A DNA stretch of 40,689 bases from DAOUAG01 sp034432935 (GTDB lineage: Bacteria; Chloroflexota; Dehalococcoidia; SM23-28-2; RBG-16-64-32), in NCBI GenBank assembly GCA_034432935.1, contig DAOUBD010000084.1, positions 1 through 40,689 on the forward strand, given 5' to 3'. The translations under genes and the position numbers were made by a program. The notes under the pieces are model-generated. The model ran no database searches and was not told where the DNA came from. It was given only the letters and a program-made list of their open reading frames with translations. This document shows positions 1-7,101 of this stretch, one piece after another. Each line of letters starts with the position of its first letter. Within the stretch, counting starts at the first letter, position 1.

Positions 1-103
1 CCGGCAAACGGGCCGACGCCTGCCGGGCGTCGCCGCCGGCAAGTCCTACAAGCGCCACGACGGCCGCCAGGGCGGCCACGAGTAGCACGATCCCCCGAAG
101 CAT
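1..103 (-). CDS. N-terminus of an exported protein, truncated by the window edge
   Basis: Reading leftwards from an ATG at 103, the first 34 codons stay open to the window edge. They encode a basic start (M-L-R) followed by a long Ala/Val/Leu stretch and small residues, which is a typical Sec signal peptide with a possible cleavage site near A-S-A. A purine-rich GGAAGGGGG lies about a dozen bases upstream of the ATG and could be the ribosome binding site. Nothing of the mature protein is visible, so the function cannot be stated. Confidence 0.55.
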   Translation of the reverse strand, partial: MLRGIVLLVAALAAVVALVGLAGGDARQASARLP

Positions 104-605
104 TGCAGTATACCCCCTTCCGCGGTACGCGAGCCGAACGTACGCCGTGCGAAGGGGCGTGTCAATAGGAAAACGGCGCGAATGTCCGAAAATGCGGCGG
201 GCTCATGCTTCGAGGGCCCCGCCATGCTTCGAGGGCCTCAGCATGAGCGGGGTTCTGCTCTTGGTACCACGCGTCTTCCCGCTCGTCCTGAGCACCGTCG
301 AAGGATGAGCGGGGTGTACGGCTCGTGCTTCGAGAGCCTGAGCATGAGCGGGGATGACATACCTTCCCGCCTCAGCATGAGCGGGGTTCTGCTCCCGGTA
401 CCACGCGTCTTCCCGCTCGCCCTGAGGCACTCGAAGGGCGAGGGGAGCCTAGCGGCTCATGCTTCGAGAGCCTCAGCATGAGCGGGTCGAACACGCCGAA
501 GCAGCCCTTCCCGCTCGTCCTGAGCCCCGTCGAAGGATGAGCGGGGTGTACGGCTCATGCTTCGAGAGCCTCTCAGCATGAGCGGGGCTTTACGGGGCCG
601 GCGGT
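104..605. repeat. Intergenic cluster of palindromic repeats
   Basis: This gap of about 500 bases has no convincing gene and is packed with short palindromes from about 201 to 583. Family A (GCTCATGCT...AGCATGAGC around a TCGAGAGCCTC core) is at 201-248 (with an internal duplication), 321-349, 455-483 and 553-583, plus a half copy near 370. Family B (CGCTCGTCCT...AGGATGAGCG) is at 280-311 and 512-543. Family C (CTCGCCCT...AGGGCGAG) is at 416-442. A linker containing GGTACCACGCGTCTTCCCGC occurs twice (about 263 and 395). Each unit could form a hairpin in RNA or single-stranded DNA. Open frames here are by-products of the repeats. Positions 104-200 hold only the possible leader of the leftward gene. 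Confidence 0.8.
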
Positions 606-634
606 TTGCCCGGCCCGCCTGCCGCCGCTATAGT
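606..634 (+). promoter_or_regulatory. Promoter of rdgB, predicted leaderless
   Basis: TTGCCC at 606-611 and TATAGT at 629-634 are separated by exactly 17 bases, a good housekeeping sigma-factor promoter. The end of the -10 box is only 7 bases from the ATG at 642, so transcription should start at or next to the start codon. Confidence 0.6.
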
Positions 635-641
635 GGCCTTG

Positions 642-1280
642 ATGCCCCGTCTCCTCCTGGCCACCAACAACCCCGGGAAGGCGCGGGAGTACCGCGTCCT
701 CCTCGAAGGCTGCGGCTGGGAGATCGTCACGCCCCAGGAGCTGGGCATCGAGCTGCCAGACGAGGAGAGTGGTGAGAGCTACGAGGCGAATGCTAAGATG
801 AAAGCGGTACGCGGCGCCCGGGCCAGCGGCCTGGTCACCCTGGCCGATGACTCGGGCATCGAGATCGAGGCCATGGGCGGCGCCCCAGGGGTGGAATCGG
901 CCCGCTTTCTGGGCAGCGGCGCCAGCTACCAGGAGCGGTTCCGGGAGATCCTACGGCGCCTCCAGGGCCTCCCCCGGGAGCAGCGGCGGGCGCGCTTCGT
1001 CTGCGTCATCGCCATCGCCGAACCCGGCGGCGGCGTCCACATCGCCATGGGGGACGTCCAGGGCCTCATCGCCGGGGAGCCGCGGGGAGAAGGAGGGTTC
1101 GGGTACGACCCCATCTTCTGGCTGCCCCAGCACTCGGCTACCATGGCCGAACTGCCGGAGCACCAGAAGAACATAGTCAGCCACCGGGCGCGGGCCGTCG
1201 CCCCCGCCCGGCAGATCCTGAAAGAGCTGCTGCATGAGCAAAGGAAACGCTCCGCCCCCCAACAGCAGGCCCGGCCCTGA
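642..1280 (+). CDS. rdgB: XTP/dITP pyrophosphatase (non-canonical purine NTP hydrolase)
   Basis: This 212-residue protein of the RdgB/HAM1 family hydrolyses dITP, XTP and ITP to monophosphates, cleaning the nucleotide pool of deaminated purines in the cytoplasm. The family signatures are all present: TNNPGK at residues 8-13 (phosphate binding), LADDSG at 67-72 with the catalytic Asp70, GFGYDP near 152-157 and SHR at 180-182 near the C-terminus. The frame is open further upstream to 606, but the ATG at 642 gives the normal family N-terminus (MPRLLLATNN) and sits right behind a -10 box. The 3' end overlaps moaA by 47 bases, so the two are probably co-transcribed. Family length and motifs leave little doubt. 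Confidence 0.95.
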   Translation: MPRLLLATNNPGKAREYRVLLEGCGWEIVTPQELGIELPDEESGESYEANAKMKAVRGARASGLVTLADDSGIEIEAMGGAPGVESARFLGSGASYQERFREILRRLQGLPREQRRARFVCVIAIAEPGGGVHIAMGDVQGLIAGEPRGEGGFGYDPIFWLPQHSATMAELPEHQKNIVSHRARAVAPARQILKELLHEQRKRSAPQQQARP

Positions 1281-2292
1281 CCAGGGCGCCCTTGCCGACA
1301 CCCTGGGCCGGCCCCTGCGCGACCTCCGCATCTCCGTCACCGACCGCTGCAACTTCCGCTGCCGCTACTGCATGCCCAAGGAGGTCTTCGGCCGGGGCTA
1401 CGAGTTCCTGCGCCGCCGCGAGATCCTCTCCTTCGAGGAGATCGCCCGGGTGGCGGCCATCTTCGTGGGCCTGGGAGTCGAGAAGATACGCCTCACGGGG
1501 GGCGAGCCGACGGTACGGCAGGACCTGCCCCGCCTCATCGAGATGCTGGCCGCCATCCCCGGCCTCAGGGACCTGACCATGACCACCAACGGCTCGCGTC
1601 TGGCCCAGATGGCGCGCCCCCTCAAGGAGGCCGGCCTGCGCCGCATCACCGTCAGCCTCGACTCCCTGGACGATGCGGTCTTCCGCTACATGAACGACGT
1701 GGACTTCCCCGTGGCCCGGGTCCTGGAGGGCATCGAGGCCGCCCAGGCCGCCGGCCTCTCCCCCATCAAGATCAACGTCGTCGTCAAGAGGGGCGTCAAC
1801 GACCACACCATCGTTGACATCGCCCGCCACTTCCGGGGCACCGGCTGCATCGTGCGCTTCATCGAGTTCATGGACGTGGGGAACAACAACGGCTGGCGAC
1901 TGGACGACGTCGTGCCGGGAGCCGAGATCGTCCAGGCCATCCACCGGGAGTTCCCCTTGGAGCCCGTGGGCAGGGCCTACCGGGGCGAGGTAGCCGGACG
2001 CTACCGTTACCTGGACGGCGCCGGCGAGATCGGCGTCATCACCTCCGTCAGCCAGCCCTTCTGCGCCGACTGCACCCGCATGCGCCTCTCCGCCGACGGC
2101 AAGCTCTACACCTGCCTCTTCGCCGCTTTTGGCCACGACCTGAGGCCGCTGCTGCGGGGCGGCGCCAGCGATGAGGAGGTGGCCGCTTTCATCGGCGGCA
2201 TCTGGCGGGCCCGCAAGGACCGTTATTCGGAGCTCCGCTCCCTCAACACACCGGACCTGCCCAAGGTCGAGATGTCCTACATCGGGGGTTGA
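1234..2292 (+). CDS. moaA: GTP 3',8-cyclase, molybdopterin biosynthesis
   Basis: MoaA is a radical-SAM enzyme that rearranges GTP to 3',8-cyclo-7,8-dihydro-GTP, the first step of molybdenum/tungsten cofactor synthesis. The 352-residue protein has the radical-SAM cluster motif C39-x3-C43-x2-C46 in TDRCNFRCRYC. The second [4Fe-4S] site that binds GTP is formed by C277, C280 and C294. The conserved C-terminal Gly-Gly tail (MSYIGG) is intact; it is needed for activity in the family. The gene starts inside the end of rdgB and is followed 7 bases later by moaC. A molybdo- or tungstopterin consumer, the AOR gene, lies 2 kb away. Confidence 0.97.
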   Translation: MSKGNAPPPNSRPGPDQGALADTLGRPLRDLRISVTDRCNFRCRYCMPKEVFGRGYEFLRRREILSFEEIARVAAIFVGLGVEKIRLTGGEPTVRQDLPRLIEMLAAIPGLRDLTMTTNGSRLAQMARPLKEAGLRRITVSLDSLDDAVFRYMNDVDFPVARVLEGIEAAQAAGLSPIKINVVVKRGVNDHTIVDIARHFRGTGCIVRFIEFMDVGNNNGWRLDDVVPGAEIVQAIHREFPLEPVGRAYRGEVAGRYRYLDGAGEIGVITSVSQPFCADCTRMRLSADGKLYTCLFAAFGHDLRPLLRGGASDEEVAAFIGGIWRARKDRYSELRSLNTPDLPKVEMSYIGG

Positions 2293-2299
2293 AGGCCCC

Positions 2300-2788
2300 A
2301 TGGCCCGGCGCCAAACCAAGCTTTCCCACACCGATGAGGCCGGCCGCCCCCGCATGGTGGACGTCTCGGCCAAGCCCGACACCGCCCGCGAGGCCGTGGC
2401 CAAGGGCAGCGTCTACATGAACCCCGAAACGCTGCGCCTCATCGTCTCCGGAGGTGCTGCCAAGGGCGACGTCCTGACCACGGCCCAGCTCGCCGGCGTC
2501 ATGGCCGCCAAAGGCACCGCCAGCCTGATCCCCCTCTGCCATCCCCTTCCCCTCACCGGCATAGAGGTCGCCCTGGAGCCGGATGCCGGCCGCAACGCCA
2601 TCGACATCACGGCTACGGTGCGCACCACCGCCAAGACCGGCGTCGAGATGGAGGCCTTAACCGCCGTAGCCGTGGCCGCCCTCACCGTCTACGACATGGC
2701 CAAGGCCGTGCAGAAAGATATGCGCATCAGCGATATCCGCCTGGTGCGCAAGACCGGCGGCAAGAGCGGCGACATCCGGCTGGAGTGA
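2300..2788 (+). CDS. moaC: Cyclic pyranopterin monophosphate synthase
   Basis: MoaC converts the MoaA product into cyclic pyranopterin monophosphate. From the ATG at 2300 the protein is 162 residues, the usual size. Family motifs are clear: LSHTDEAGRPRMVDVSAK at the N-terminus, PLCHPLPLT with Cys80-His81, VEMEALTAV near 116-124 and YDMAKA with Asp132 and Lys135, residues that line the active site. The frame extends upstream into moaA, but that part is a shadow of moaA and the ATG at 2300 is the evident start. It follows moaA closely as one transcription unit. Confidence 0.96.
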   Translation: MARRQTKLSHTDEAGRPRMVDVSAKPDTAREAVAKGSVYMNPETLRLIVSGGAAKGDVLTTAQLAGVMAAKGTASLIPLCHPLPLTGIEVALEPDAGRNAIDITATVRTTAKTGVEMEALTAVAVAALTVYDMAKAVQKDMRISDIRLVRKTGGKSGDIRLE

Positions 2789-2799
2789 CCCCGGCGTCT

Positions 2800-3195
2800 C
2801 TAGGCCCCGGCCTCCCGCTCCATCAGCAGCTCCACCAGGCGCGTCAGGGCGTTGTAGGCGTAGAGCACGTAATCCCGAGGGTGGAGGTCCAGCGGCTTCA
2901 GCTCCTCCTTGCGCAGGGCCACGGGGTCAGCCATCTCGAAGTCGAATACGGGCACCTCCTGGCCGATCTGTAGCTCGTACAGGCCGCCGTCCGGGCCCAC
3001 CACTACGCAGCCGCGATCCGGATCCTCCGCCCCGGGCGCCTCGACCTCCACGCCGAAGGTGAAGAAGGCCCCCGGGTACGGGGGGAACGGATCCAGACGG
3101 CCAGCCGCCTCCCGCAAGAGGCGCTCCAGCCCGGCCGCCGCCCGCTCCAGCAGGACGTCAGCCTCGCGTTTGAGCTCCAGGTGATCTCGATCCAT
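2800..3195 (-). CDS. Hypothetical protein, 131 residues
   Basis: I do not recognise a family. The protein is acidic, begins with a predicted amphipathic helix (residues 3-33, rich in Leu, Glu and Arg), then has a probable beta-rich part (about 40-90, including FFTFGVEVEAP and GCVVVGPDGGLYELQ), and ends in another helix (LTRLVELLMERE). There is no signal peptide or membrane segment. It is convergent with moaC (11 bases apart) and divergent from the Fe-S regulator at 3250, sharing a 54-base promoter region with it. Codon use resembles the neighbours, so it is likely a real gene. Partnership with the regulator is only a positional guess. Confidence 0.7.
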   Translation of the reverse strand: MDRDHLELKREADVLLERAAAGLERLLREAAGRLDPFPPYPGAFFTFGVEVEAPGAEDPDRGCVVVGPDGGLYELQIGQEVPVFDFEMADPVALRKEELKPLDLHPRDYVLYAYNALTRLVELLMEREAGA

Positions 3196-3217
3196 AACGC
3201 GGGCAGCACTGATACTG

Positions 3218-3243
3218 TTTTAACTTACTCAATATGCTAAAAT
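3218..3243 (+). promoter_or_regulatory. AT-rich promoter region of the Fe-S regulator with inverted repeat
   Basis: This is the most AT-rich stretch of the neighbourhood. TAAAAT at 3238-3243 is a good -10 box ending 7 bases before the GTG at 3250, implying a leaderless message. TTTTA (3218-3222) and TAAAA (3238-3242) form an inverted repeat overlapping the -10, a possible operator shared with the divergent gene at 3195. Confidence 0.45.
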
Positions 3244-3249
3244 ATTAAC

Positions 3250-3912
3250 GTGACTCCCGGAAACCTACACATGCAGTCCACCCGCCGTCAGATCCTGGAG
3301 TACCTGCAGCGCCACGGCCGGGGCACCGTCAAGGATCTCGGGCAGCTCCTGGGCCTGACCTCCACTGGCATCCGCCAACACCTAACGGTGCTGGAGCGAG
3401 ACGGCCTGGTGGACGTGCGCGAAGAGCGGGGCCACGTGGGCCGGCCCACCCTAGTATACTCCCTCACGGAGAAGGCCGACGCCCTGTTCCCCAAAACCTA
3501 CGACGTCCTGGTCAACGTCATCCTGGAAGAGCTGCGGGCTAGCGAGGGGAACGAGCGGCTCCAGGCCCTCCTCCACAGGGTTGCCCACCGCTTGGCGGCC
3601 CCCTACCTGGACCGCGTCCAGGGCAAACCCCTGCCCGAGAGGATCCGGGAGACCGCGCGCATCATCGAAGAGCAGGGCTGCCTCGTCGACCTCACCGAGG
3701 CCAACGGTGAGTTCTACATCGACGAGTTCACCTGTCCCTTCCCCCGTACCGCCGAGCGCGACCGGGCCGTCTGCGCCCTCCACGTCGAGTTCGTCCACAC
3801 CCTCACCGGGGCCGACACCCGCCTCATCCGCAGCCTCCTGCGCGGCGAGCGTAGCTGCACCTACCGCGTCCGCGTGCCGCCCCCGGCCCCGGCGCAGCCG
3901 GCCGCCGTCTGA
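3250..3912 (+). CDS. SufR-like transcriptional regulator with probable Fe-S cluster
   Basis: The first 70 residues form a winged helix-turn-helix of the ArsR/DeoR type (STRRQILEYLQRHGRGTVKDL, then LTSTGIRQHLTVLERDGLV). The C-terminal half carries C162-x12-C175 and C203 in a C-x-Y-R-V context, resembling the cluster-binding half of SufR-type repressors. By family knowledge such proteins sense iron-sulfur or redox status. The start could be GTG 3250, favoured because a -10 box lies 7 bases upstream, or ATG 3271. The neighbours are cofactor genes and a Fe-S/tungstopterin oxidoreductase, so control of these is plausible but is inference. A possible operator overlaps its own promoter. Length 220 residues. 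Confidence 0.8.
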   Translation: MTPGNLHMQSTRRQILEYLQRHGRGTVKDLGQLLGLTSTGIRQHLTVLERDGLVDVREERGHVGRPTLVYSLTEKADALFPKTYDVLVNVILEELRASEGNERLQALLHRVAHRLAAPYLDRVQGKPLPERIRETARIIEEQGCLVDLTEANGEFYIDEFTCPFPRTAERDRAVCALHVEFVHTLTGADTRLIRSLLRGERSCTYRVRVPPPAPAQPAAV

Positions 3913-3943
3913 GCTGCGCCCTCTGTCTGCTGGATCGCCCCCG

Positions 3944-4183
3944 CTAGCCCCCTCCCCGCTGGGCCTTAACCCGCAGCGCCGCCATGGCCTGGGCAGCCGA
4001 GGGCCCCTCGATGCTGACCGTCACCCGCGCGATGCCCAGGACGCCTGGGTCCCGGCTGGCTGCCAGGCGGGCCGTCCAGCCAGGGCCGCGGACCTCTGCC
4101 CCTGCCTGGCGTCCGCCCAACTCCAAGAGGTAGTCCCGCAGGAGCCAGGCGGGGACGCCCCCGAAGACGGCCTCCTCAGCCAC
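3944..4183 (-). CDS. Small protein coupled to MoaD, 79 residues
   Basis: This protein starts with a GTG that overlaps the end of moaD by 8 bases, so translation is probably coupled. It contains PAWLLRDYLLELGG, then a predicted beta-hairpin region (WTARLAAS) and VSIEGPSAAQAMAALRVKAQRGGG. The overlap and position suggest it works with MoaD or the AOR, and small C-terminal domains fused to MoaD-like proteins are known in other bacteria. I cannot assign a Pfam family with certainty. It ends in a Gly triplet, but with a basic context unlike the MoaD tail, so it is not an obvious second sulfur carrier. Confidence 0.7.
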   Translation of the reverse strand: MAEEAVFGGVPAWLLRDYLLELGGRQAGAEVRGPGWTARLAASRDPGVLGIARVTVSIEGPSAAQAMAALRVKAQRGGG

Positions 4184-4469
4184 CGCCGGCCACGGGCGGG
4201 AAGATCGCTATCTCCGCCTGGCCATCCAGCTCCGTCTCCAGGCCATCGAGGTAGCGGATGTCCCGGCCGTCCAGGAAGACGTTGACGAAAGGCACGAGGT
4301 ATCCCTTTTCGTCCAGGATGCAGCCTTCCAGTCCGGGCTGCTGGCGTACCAACTCCCGCAGTACGGCGCCTACCCGGTCGCCCGGGGCCCAGGGCAGCTC
4401 CACCGCGGCCAGGCCGCCGGCCCGCTGCCGCAGGGTGGCGTAGAGGAGGACGGTGCCCACGGTGCGCAC
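4176..4469 (-). CDS. moaD: MoaD-family sulfur carrier protein
   Basis: This 97-residue beta-grasp (ubiquitin-fold) protein ends in ...FPPVAGGG, the Gly-Gly tail that is thiocarboxylated to donate sulfur to the pterin dithiolene. VLLYATLRQRAG at the start and PGLEGCILDEKGYLVPFVNVFLDGRDI in the middle match the family. The GTG start lies 2 bases after the stop of the AOR gene and the end overlaps the next small gene, so the three form an operon. A dedicated MoaD next to an AOR is a common arrangement and suggests a carrier used for the tungsten/molybdenum cofactor of that enzyme. No moaE is visible in the window. Confidence 0.92.
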   Translation of the reverse strand: MRTVGTVLLYATLRQRAGGLAAVELPWAPGDRVGAVLRELVRQQPGLEGCILDEKGYLVPFVNVFLDGRDIRYLDGLETELDGQAEIAIFPPVAGGG

Positions 4470-4471
4470 CC

Positions 4472-6271
4472 CTAGATGATGGCCAGTTCCTTGAGCTTGC
4501 GCTCTGGCACCACACCGTTCTCCCAGCCCCGGGCCTCGTAGTACTCCCGCAGCATGAGGTCCAGTTCGCAGACCTGGCCCTCGGAGCCCTTGCTGGTGGA
4601 GGGCTCCTTCAGGAAACGTTCGGGCAGATAGTCGGAGCCCTCGCGGTGCCCGGCGAGGTTGTTGAAGTAGCGCTCCAGGTTGTAGATGCGCTCCCCGGCC
4701 CGCAGCAGGTCTGCGGCCGTGACCCTGACACCCGTCACCGCGGAGTACTGGGCGGCATACTCCTCTGGCCCCTCGGCGAAGGCCGAGAACTTGCAGATGT
4801 CGAAGGAGTCAGAGACGGCGTGAAGGTCTTGCAGCAGCTTGGTGAGCCGGCCCTTGCCCTCCCAGGCCAAGGGGTCTGTCTTCTCCGGGATGCCCAGGAT
4901 CTCGCTGGCGGGGGTGTAGGCCCGGAGGTGGCAGGCGCCCCGGTTGCTGGTGGCGTAGGCGATCCCCATGCCCTTCAGGCCGCGGGGGTCGTAGGCCGGT
5001 ATCGCCTGGCCCTTCACCGTCATGGCCAGGCCCCGGTCGCCGAAGGCCTCGGCCGCCCGCGCTGACCCGTTGGCCAGGGTGTCGCCGATGCCTTGGCGGG
5101 CGGCGATCTGGTGGGTAAGCTCGATCATCTTGTCCACGTCGCCGAAGGGTATGCGCTCCCGGATCAGCTCCTTCTCGCTGGCCTCCATGGCCACGGACAG
5201 CACATTCCCGTGCTCGATGGTGTCCATGCCGTAGTCGTTGCACAGGTCGATGAGGACGGCGATGGCCTCCCGGTTGTCGTTGGCGCAGTTAGCGCCCAGG
5301 GCCCAGGCCGACTCGTACTCGTAGCTCTCCATGTGAACGCCGTACTTGCCGTGGGTCTCCACTTCCTTCTTGCAGGCCACCGGGCAGGCGTGGCAGGTGG
5401 GGTCGTCCACCAGGATGGTCTCCTTGATCTTCTCGCCGGCGATCTCGCTGGCCGTGGGGAAGCTGGTGAGCTGGGAGTTGCGGGAGGGCAGGGCCCCGAT
5501 GGTGTTGACGATGTTCATGAGGACGTTGGTGCCGAAGACAGAGAGGCCGCCCTTGCGGGGCGAAGTCACAGTGGACTCGTCCATGATGGTGGCCAGGGCC
5601 CGCTTGTGCGCCTCCTTGAAGGCGTCCTTGTCGGCGGGCTTGGGGATGGCTTTCTTGGCCTTGATGACGATGGCCTTCAGGTTCTTGCTCCCGGCCACGC
5701 AGCCGGTGCCGCCGCGCCCGGAGGCCCGGTCCATCTCGTTGATAAAGGAGGCGTAACGCACCATGTTCTCGCCGGCAGGGCCGATGGCCACGACGCTCGT
5801 CTCCTTGCCGTGGCGCTTCTGGAGGGTTCTGACGGTCTCGTGGACCCCCTTGCCCCAGATGTCCGAGGCGTCCTTCAGCTCCACCTTGCCGTCCTCCACC
5901 AGCGCGTAGACGGGCCGTACGGAGCGGCCCTTGAACAAGAGGCCGTCGAAGCCCGCCCAGCGCAGGCGCGCGCCGGACCACCCGCCGTGATGGGAGTCGG
6001 TGACGGTGCCCGTCAAGGGCGATTTGGTGACGATGGCCATGCGGCCGCTCATGGTGACGTCGCTGCCGGTGAGGGGGCCGATCATGAAGCAGAGCAGGTT
6101 GTCGGGGCCCAGCGGGTCCACGGTCGGGCCATTGTCGAAGACGTATTTCACCCCCAAGCCCCGGCCTCCGATGTACTTGAGGGCGTCCTCCTCCTTTATG
6201 CCCTCGTAGGTGACGCTGCCGGAGGTCAGGTCGATGCGGGCGATACGGTCTGCGTAGCCACCGAGCTTCAC
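4472..6271 (-). CDS. Aldehyde:ferredoxin oxidoreductase (tungsten AOR family)
   Basis: This 599-residue protein is full length for the AOR family, whose members oxidise aldehydes (or related compounds) to carboxylic acids with a bis-pterin tungsten centre and a [4Fe-4S] cluster, usually passing electrons to ferredoxin. Cluster ligands are C293, C296, C300 and the distant C493 (DICKF), closely matching the spacing known for Pyrococcus AOR. Pterin-binding signatures such as GRGGTG (185-190) and NRGACHLRAY (443-452) are present. The GTG start has AGGAG about 9 bases upstream. moaD and a small gene follow directly. The substrate cannot be read from sequence; related families include benzoyl-CoA reductase subunits. 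No signal peptide, so it is cytoplasmic. Confidence 0.93.
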   Translation of the reverse strand: MKLGGYADRIARIDLTSGSVTYEGIKEEDALKYIGGRGLGVKYVFDNGPTVDPLGPDNLLCFMIGPLTGSDVTMSGRMAIVTKSPLTGTVTDSHHGGWSGARLRWAGFDGLLFKGRSVRPVYALVEDGKVELKDASDIWGKGVHETVRTLQKRHGKETSVVAIGPAGENMVRYASFINEMDRASGRGGTGCVAGSKNLKAIVIKAKKAIPKPADKDAFKEAHKRALATIMDESTVTSPRKGGLSVFGTNVLMNIVNTIGALPSRNSQLTSFPTASEIAGEKIKETILVDDPTCHACPVACKKEVETHGKYGVHMESYEYESAWALGANCANDNREAIAVLIDLCNDYGMDTIEHGNVLSVAMEASEKELIRERIPFGDVDKMIELTHQIAARQGIGDTLANGSARAAEAFGDRGLAMTVKGQAIPAYDPRGLKGMGIAYATSNRGACHLRAYTPASEILGIPEKTDPLAWEGKGRLTKLLQDLHAVSDSFDICKFSAFAEGPEEYAAQYSAVTGVRVTAADLLRAGERIYNLERYFNNLAGHREGSDYLPERFLKEPSTSKGSEGQVCELDLMLREYYEARGWENGVVPERKLKELAII

Positions 6272-6307
6272 GGTGCCACTCCTTTCGGGTCTGGGGCGCG
6301 CCCGCCG

Positions 6308-6368
6308 TCCGGCTGGGCCGCCGGATTGCCGATGGGCCTGGTTCGGGGAGACTGCCGGCTATATTTTA
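6308..6368 (-). promoter_or_regulatory. Leader region of the AOR operon
   Basis: On the minus strand TAAAAT (6368 to 6363) is a possible -10 box about 90 bases before the AOR start. The resulting leader contains a perfect hairpin at 6325-6308 (six-base arms TCCGGC/GCCGGA, six-base loop). I see no match to the known molybdenum-cofactor riboswitch. Confidence 0.3.
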
Positions 6369-6422
6369 CACCCCTTGGCAAGCCCCCCTTTGCGGCAACG
6401 GGGCCGGCGGACGCCTGGGCGC

Positions 6423-6428
6423 TATAAT
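6423..6428 (+). promoter_or_regulatory. -10 box (TATAAT) of the phosphatase-fold gene
   Basis: A perfect TATAAT ends 10 bases before the ATG at 6439, giving a leader of at most a few bases. No clear -35 is seen at 17 bases upstream. Confidence 0.5.
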
Positions 6429-6438
6429 CGAACCCGCC

Positions 6439-7092
6439 ATGTTCTGGGTCGGACAGTTCGGGATGGAAGACGGTCAGGCCAGAGAGGCCACCCCTTGGGC
6501 CGGTGTCTACCCGGACCGCAGCCACGACGAGGAAGCTTCGGACCTATACGTCATAGTGGAGCCCGCGCTTCCCGGCAGCGAGGAGTTCTGCGCCGAGCTC
6601 AAGGAGGCCATCGGGAGCGTCTTCCACAAGAGCAAGGTCTCCCTCACCGGCGGCCTCCTGCGCGCCCTCCAGGGCGCCCACGAGCATCTGCGCGATTGGA
6701 ACCGGCGCAGCATGAAGGAGCACCGGGTGGCGGCAGGAGCGTCCTGCTTGGCCGCCCGGGGCGCCGAAGCCTACCTCGCCCAGGTGGCCCCGGCCTCCGC
6801 TGCCGTCCTCCGTAACGGGTTCTTCCAGCTCATGGAGCCGTCGCTGCCCAGCGCCCTGGAGCCCCTCGGCCTCAACGAGGAGCTCTGGCCCCAGTTCAGC
6901 CGCATAGACCTGGAGCCGGGAGACCGCGTCCTGCTTCTCAGCCCTGGCCTCGCCCGCGCCATCCCGCAGCAGGAGCTGGCCGCCGCTCTAGAGCTCCCGG
7001 CGGAAGACGTCCTCCCCGCCGTCTACCGCCGCGCGCGGTCCCTTCCCAACTGCGCCGCCCTCCTGGTGGCCTCCGTGGCGGATGAGGAGTGA
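6439..7092 (+). CDS. PP2C-like (PPM phosphatase fold) protein, probably catalytically degenerate
   Basis: The 217-residue protein shows the middle and end of a PP2C/PPM-type fold: GASCLAARGAEAYLAQVAPASAAVLRNG (core beta-strands, normally GTTA...VGDSRAY) and later LEPGDRVLLLSPGL, the counterpart of the LxxGDxLLLCSDGL motif. The usual metal-binding Asp residues are missing: the GD of the first motif reads APAS and the SDG reads SPG. It may therefore be a pseudo-phosphatase or a diverged scaffold. There is no transmembrane segment. It ends 9 bases before tsaD and is likely co-transcribed with it. The fold assignment is from pattern only and is moderately secure; a function cannot be given. Confidence 0.65.
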   Translation: MFWVGQFGMEDGQAREATPWAGVYPDRSHDEEASDLYVIVEPALPGSEEFCAELKEAIGSVFHKSKVSLTGGLLRALQGAHEHLRDWNRRSMKEHRVAAGASCLAARGAEAYLAQVAPASAAVLRNGFFQLMEPSLPSALEPLGLNEELWPQFSRIDLEPGDRVLLLSPGLARAIPQQELAAALELPAEDVLPAVYRRARSLPNCAALLVASVADEE

Positions 7093-7101
7093 CCCTCACC
7101 G

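Noticed and set aside
182..481. Open frames on both strands within the repeat cluster
   Set aside because: Their sequence is made of palindromic repeat units; the products are repetitive, have no family resemblance and lack a promoter or ribosome binding site.
201..583. Possible CRISPR array
   Set aside because: Units are of three kinds, spaced irregularly, partly fused, and joined by repeated linkers rather than unique spacers; no cas genes are nearby.
1177..2403. 408-residue minus-strand open frame
   Set aside because: It is antisense to moaA, whose catalytic motifs are complete; the composition is that of a shadow frame in GC-rich DNA. The same holds for the long open frames antisense to AOR (5093-6427), hom (13703-15742) and secA (36961-38049).
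6308..6368. Molybdenum/tungsten cofactor riboswitch in front of AOR
   Set aside because: Only one small hairpin is visible; the multi-stem architecture of the Moco RNA is absent.
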